DNA of 26,061 nt from Bacillota bacterium. GTDB taxonomy: Bacteria; Bacillota; Clostridia; Lachnospirales; Lachnospiraceae. The stretch is taken from assembly GCA_023428885.1 (NCBI GenBank), contig JAEYWQ010000089.1, forward strand, positions 1 to 26,061, read 5' to 3'. The stretch's first letter is position 1, and every line of letters starts with the position of its first letter. The notes beneath the pieces were generated by a model, which worked only from the letters and a program-made list of their open reading frames with translations, did not search any database and was not told where the DNA came from. Positions 23,858-26,061 of the stretch are shown piece after piece. Both the position numbers and the translations under genes were made by a program.

Positions 23858-24361
23858 CTATCTCGTCTTTTTAACTGATCCTTTTTTAACATTCTCTTTT
23901 GATTTATTGTCTCGATCTAAAAACTGCATCTTTCCAGATATTTTTTTATTCTTTGGTTGCTCGCCTACGTCCATTTCATTAAACTTAACTTGTATTTGCT
24001 TGCACATCTTTAGGGCACATTCCGCACAAAAGCGTCCATACCTAAGATCTGTACCGCAACTTTGACACTTTATATAGACAGGGGAGCCTTCTGGTATCTC
24101 AAGCCTTCCCTCTAATAAAAACCTATCTATTCTCTTTATTGAAACCCCGGTTGCCTTCGATATTACATGTGCTGGTGCATTACCGTTTTCCTCCAGATAG
24201 GTTCTAACTTTACCAAAATCATTTAGCTCTTCGTAACCACATTGTGGACATTTATTTATGCCTATAACAGAGTCACGAAATATTGTTTTGCATATCGGAC
24301 ATCGAATATGATTTGACAATTTTAAAGCTGCTTGTGGTACCAATTCGTAGTCTTGTTCCAT
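23858..24361 (-). CDS. Zinc-ribbon/HTH protein resembling flagellar protein YvyF
   Basis: This 167-residue protein has two pairs of cysteine knuckles: CPIC (21-24) with CPQC (38-41), and CQSC (99-102) with CAEC (112-115). Between them is a MerR-like helix-turn-helix (about 62-86, VISKATGVSIKRIDRFLLEGRL). This order of zinc ribbon, HTH ending in EGRL and second ribbon is that of YvyF (TIGR03826), a Firmicute flagellar-operon protein. The C-terminal 45 residues are lysine-rich and probably disordered. No flagellar genes are in this window, so the flagellar link rests on family likeness alone. A strong AAAGGAGG site precedes the ATG. It lies between the ComB-like and Nudix genes in one probable operon. 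Confidence 0.8.
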   Translation of the reverse strand: MEQDYELVPQAALKLSNHIRCPICKTIFRDSVIGINKCPQCGYEELNDFGKVRTYLEENGNAPAHVISKATGVSIKRIDRFLLEGRLEIPEGSPVYIKCQSCGTDLRYGRFCAECALKMCKQIQVKFNEMDVGEQPKNKKISGKMQFLDRDNKSKENVKKGSVKKTR

Positions 24362-24407
24362 GGTAACCTCCTTTATCCTATGAATGAAAGTTAAAATTAA
24401 AGTTTTA

Positions 24408-25103
24408 CTACATGATATCTTCTTTAACCACTATCTTCTTCCCGTAATCATCAGTCTTAACTTTTAAGACAAAAGGAAAGATATCATATCGGGTACATAA
24501 GAAAAAATCTTCCTGTGGAAACACTTCCTGAGTATAAGGTTGAAAGAAGTGCTCTCCTCCATCCTGTCTTAAACTTAGGATTTTCCCTTTGATATCAAAC
24601 GATTTCTCAGTAAGTAAGCTTTGGATGTATTCTGCACAAAGAACATCTTCATTAGCACGAACTACACCACCATTCCCCATACATACAAGAGAAACCTCAT
24701 CTGCTGCAAGAGACTTAATATATCTGGCAACTGCTTTTGCATTTACCAAACTTCCTGTAATGATTTCCTTTGCCTGTGTTGCATTGGCTATTCCTTGAGT
24801 TCCAGCACTAGTCGTATGGATCACCGTCTTACCAGCAAAATCTGCTTCCTTTATCTGTGAAGGTGAGTTACCATAGTCAAAACCCTCGCAAATCTTGCCA
24901 CCACGTTCTCCAACCAGGATACGACTTGCATCTTCCTCTTTTAAACGATATGCCTCCTTGATGTCACCCACAGGGTAGATGCTAGCCACCCCCTTATCAT
25001 ATAAATAGCACTCCATGGAAAATGCTCGAAATACATCGATGATAACCGTTAACCCTCTTGCTTGCTTCGCCCCTTCAATTAGCTCTAGTATATTGATTTG
25101 CAT
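24408..25103 (-). CDS. ComB-like 2-phosphosulfolactate phosphatase family protein
   Basis: This 231-residue protein matches the ComB family. It has IIDVFRA (21-27), VGERGGK (64-70), FDYGNSPSQI (75-84), TTSAGTQGI (97-105, usually TTNGT) and NEDVLCAEYI (151-160). The Asp23, Asp153 and Cys156 positions expected near the magnesium site are present. In methanogens ComB removes phosphate from 2-phosphosulfolactate on the way to coenzyme M. Clostridia are not known to make coenzyme M, so the bacterial substrate is uncertain. An AGGAGA site lies before the ATG. The gene appears to be first in an operon with the YvyF-like and Nudix genes. The loss of Asn in the TTNGT motif may mark a different substrate. 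Confidence 0.87.
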   Translation of the reverse strand: MQINILELIEGAKQARGLTVIIDVFRAFSMECYLYDKGVASIYPVGDIKEAYRLKEEDASRILVGERGGKICEGFDYGNSPSQIKEADFAGKTVIHTTSAGTQGIANATQAKEIITGSLVNAKAVARYIKSLAADEVSLVCMGNGGVVRANEDVLCAEYIQSLLTEKSFDIKGKILSLRQDGGEHFFQPYTQEVFPQEDFFLCTRYDIFPFVLKVKTDDYGKKIVVKEDIM

Positions 25104-25203
25104 TTTATTCTCCTATCAAAAGTCCTTTTCAGTGCGCATTTCCTTGATGAAATCGATTCTATTCTTTGAAACTACTCAACAGAACGACTGCTTCATCCAC
25201 ACT

Positions 25204-25217
25204 CTAACCTAGGTTAG
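25204..25217. repeat. 14-bp perfect palindrome at the TfoX-domain gene stop
   Basis: CTAACCTAGGTTAG reads the same on both strands and contains the stop codon of the TfoX C-terminal-domain gene (TAG, minus strand, 25211-25209). It lies about 100 bp before the ComB-like gene. It could be an operator, but there is no repeat of it in the window and no nearby regulator. Confidence 0.4.
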
Positions 25218-25478
25218 CTTGTGCATGCTATAGAATTCCTTTAACGCCAGCTTACGTTCCTCTGCTAATAGTGTCTTTTTCACACCCTGTATTGCACCTT
25301 CTAAGGCCAGCAGTTTGTTAATACAGGCTGAAGAATCAATTGCTTGAATCTTTAACCAAGTTTGTTCTGCACCTATCCTACAAAGGTCATCATAAGTAAA
25401 TATTCCGATTTGCTTTAATTGGTCTTCAATTTCCTTCCCAATGTTAGGAAGATCCGCTAATTTACTTACCTTTTCCAT
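25209..25478 (-). CDS. TfoX/Sxy C-terminal domain protein
   Basis: This 89-residue protein consists only of the TfoX C-terminal domain. It has LADLPNIGKEIEDQLKQIGI (7-26), a helix-hairpin-helix-like start, and TYDDLCRIGAEQTWLKIQ (28-45). ACINKLLALEGAIQGVKK (51-68) and the ending EERKLALKEFYSMH follow. In Haemophilus, full-length TfoX (Sxy) switches on competence genes. The stand-alone C-terminal domain is common in Firmicutes and is of unknown role. The N-terminal domain is absent and not encoded nearby. A GGAG site lies 10 bases before the ATG, with a GAGG directly at it. Upstream is the 17-bp repeat array, so its promoter must lie in or before the repeats. Confidence 0.88.
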   Translation of the reverse strand: MEKVSKLADLPNIGKEIEDQLKQIGIFTYDDLCRIGAEQTWLKIQAIDSSACINKLLALEGAIQGVKKTLLAEERKLALKEFYSMHKLT

Positions 25479-25491
25479 CCTCTACTAGCTC

Positions 25492-25627
25492 CTGCTTCTT
25501 ACTTTAATTTGCTTCCTACTTTAATGCGCTTCCTACTTTAATGCGCTTCCTACTTTAAAGCGCTTCCTACTTTAATGCGCTTCCTACTTTAATACGCTTC
25601 CTACTTTAATGCGCTTCTTACTTTAAA
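25492..25627. repeat. Tandem array of eight 17-bp repeats
   Basis: Eight head-to-tail copies start at 25492, 25509, 25526, 25543, 25560, 25577, 25594 and 25611. The consensus is GCGCTTCCTACTTTAAT, and a ninth partial copy runs into the stop of the next gene. Inner copies differ by zero to two bases, while the outer ones drift more. The array fills nearly the whole gap between the GH43 gene fragment and the TfoX-domain gene. A period of 17 is not a multiple of three, so it is not coding repeat. Confidence 0.95.
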
Positions 25628-25631
25628 ATGC

Positions 25632-26061
25632 TTACTCCTCTATGATATACTCGAACCATTGAAATTTCGCTTTCTGCCTACATTTCTTACCATTACCAGT
25701 AGCGTAAATTGCAACATAATTACCTGTGAATCTGCCGCCCACTTCTGTAGTCAGATAGGATGCTTCTCCTTGACCTATCGTCCTGTACTCTCCATTCTCA
25801 CCATAAAGGAAGATATAGTGCTCAAGGGATGCCTGTAATTCCAACTCTACTTCGTCAGCATCATAAGGAACCTTTTGTTCCACCTTCCACAAGGATCCGA
25901 TCTGTCTTCGAAAGATAAGGCAACCCTTTCCTTCTAGCTTCGTTAAGGCGATTTCATAATGGTGTTGATTATTCATGTAAATAGTTAGTCCAGCTTCATC
26001 TCCATCCTCTTCTCTTACAAAAGAGAGTTTGGTTCGAACACGACAGCTAAGATGCTCTTGT
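25632..26061 (-). CDS. GH43 beta-xylosidase-like enzyme, C-terminal part (partial, N-terminus beyond right edge)
   Basis: The frame stays open to the right edge, so only the last 142 residues of a longer protein are seen. An ATG at 25976 lies inside this frame and is not the true start. Upstream of it the reading continues as QEHLSCRVRTKLSF and REEDGDEAGLTIYMNNQHHY, split here at an intervening residue. This is the concanavalin-like C-terminal domain of GH43 beta-xylosidases and arabinofuranosidases. Other family signs are WKVEQKVPYDADEVELEL, the FLYGENGEYRTIGQG strand pair, and GGRFTGNYVAIYATGNGK, followed by the closing FQWFEY. Its catalytic five-blade propeller must lie outside the window. 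It should release xylose or arabinose from plant xylan oligomers. I am sure of the family from this domain, less so of the substrate. Confidence 0.85.
   Translation of the reverse strand, partial: QEHLSCRVRTKLSFVREEDGDEAGLTIYMNNQHHYEIALTKLEGKGCLIFRRQIGSLWKVEQKVPYDADEVELELQASLEHYIFLYGENGEYRTIGQGEASYLTTEVGGRFTGNYVAIYATGNGKKCRQKAKFQWFEYIIEE

Noticed and set aside
25209..25478. Full competence regulator TfoX
   Set aside because: Only the C-terminal domain is present; the N-terminal domain is not encoded upstream, where the tandem repeats lie, so a competence role is not claimed.
25492..25627. CRISPR array
   Set aside because: The 17-bp units are directly adjacent without unique spacers, and no cas gene is present, so this is a simple tandem repeat.

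Overview
The window looks like chromosome from a low-GC, Gram-positive anaerobe of the Clostridia, most likely a plant-polysaccharide-degrading Lachnospiraceae species (Lachnoclostridium/Clostridium phytofermentans type). This rests on AT-rich DNA with strong AGGAGG-type ribosome binding sites, a DUF4358 lipoprotein next to MBOAT and DHHW genes, an iron-sulfur serine dehydratase, and several glycoside hydrolases. The species call is an inference from gene style, not a database match. Both edges cut through genes. No rRNA, tRNA, CRISPR array, phage gene or transposase gene was found. The longest gene-free stretch is about 230 bp (11631-11857).

Left part (1-4088, minus strand): a sugar-utilisation operon made of a TetR-type repressor, a cytoplasmic family 2 glycoside hydrolase and a GPH-type sugar symporter that runs off the left edge. 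A good promoter with a perfect inverted repeat just downstream of its -10 box lies before the repressor gene, which suggests self-repression. From 4264 to 8574 are mostly plus-strand metabolic genes: a small unknown protein, proline-biosynthesis reductase ProC, and an AraC-type regulator divergent from a short-chain dehydrogenase. They end with a single-chain L-serine dehydratase that probably starts at a TTG codon.

Middle part (8597-17922, minus strand): a large c-di-GMP enzyme (extracytoplasmic ligand-binding domain, membrane helix, PAS, GGDEF, EAL) and a secreted or membrane-anchored family 18 chitinase with a Pro/Thr linker. Next comes a probable surface-acylation cluster: a GNAT fusion protein, a DUF4358 lipoprotein, an MBOAT O-acyltransferase and a DHHW/AlgX-like protein. 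Two striking intergenic hairpins (33-bp and 22-bp arms) flank the c-di-GMP gene and look like dispersed palindromic repeats rather than ordinary terminators.

Right part (18034-26061, minus strand): an operon with a membrane protein, an ACT-domain protein, a flavodoxin-like protein and a heterodimeric ABC exporter, closed by a hairpin. The exporter's ATP-site defects are split between the two subunits in a complementary way. Then come a ComB-like phosphatase, a zinc-ribbon/HTH protein resembling flagellar protein YvyF, and an IDI-like Nudix hydrolase. A TfoX C-terminal-domain protein follows, then an array of eight 17-bp tandem repeats, and finally the C-terminal piece of a GH43 beta-xylosidase-like enzyme cut by the right edge.

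No clearly new defence or mobile system is visible. The best leads are the palindromic repeat family, the 17-bp repeat array, the GNAT-fusion/DUF4358/MBOAT/DHHW cluster, and a ComB homologue in what appears not to be a methanogen.
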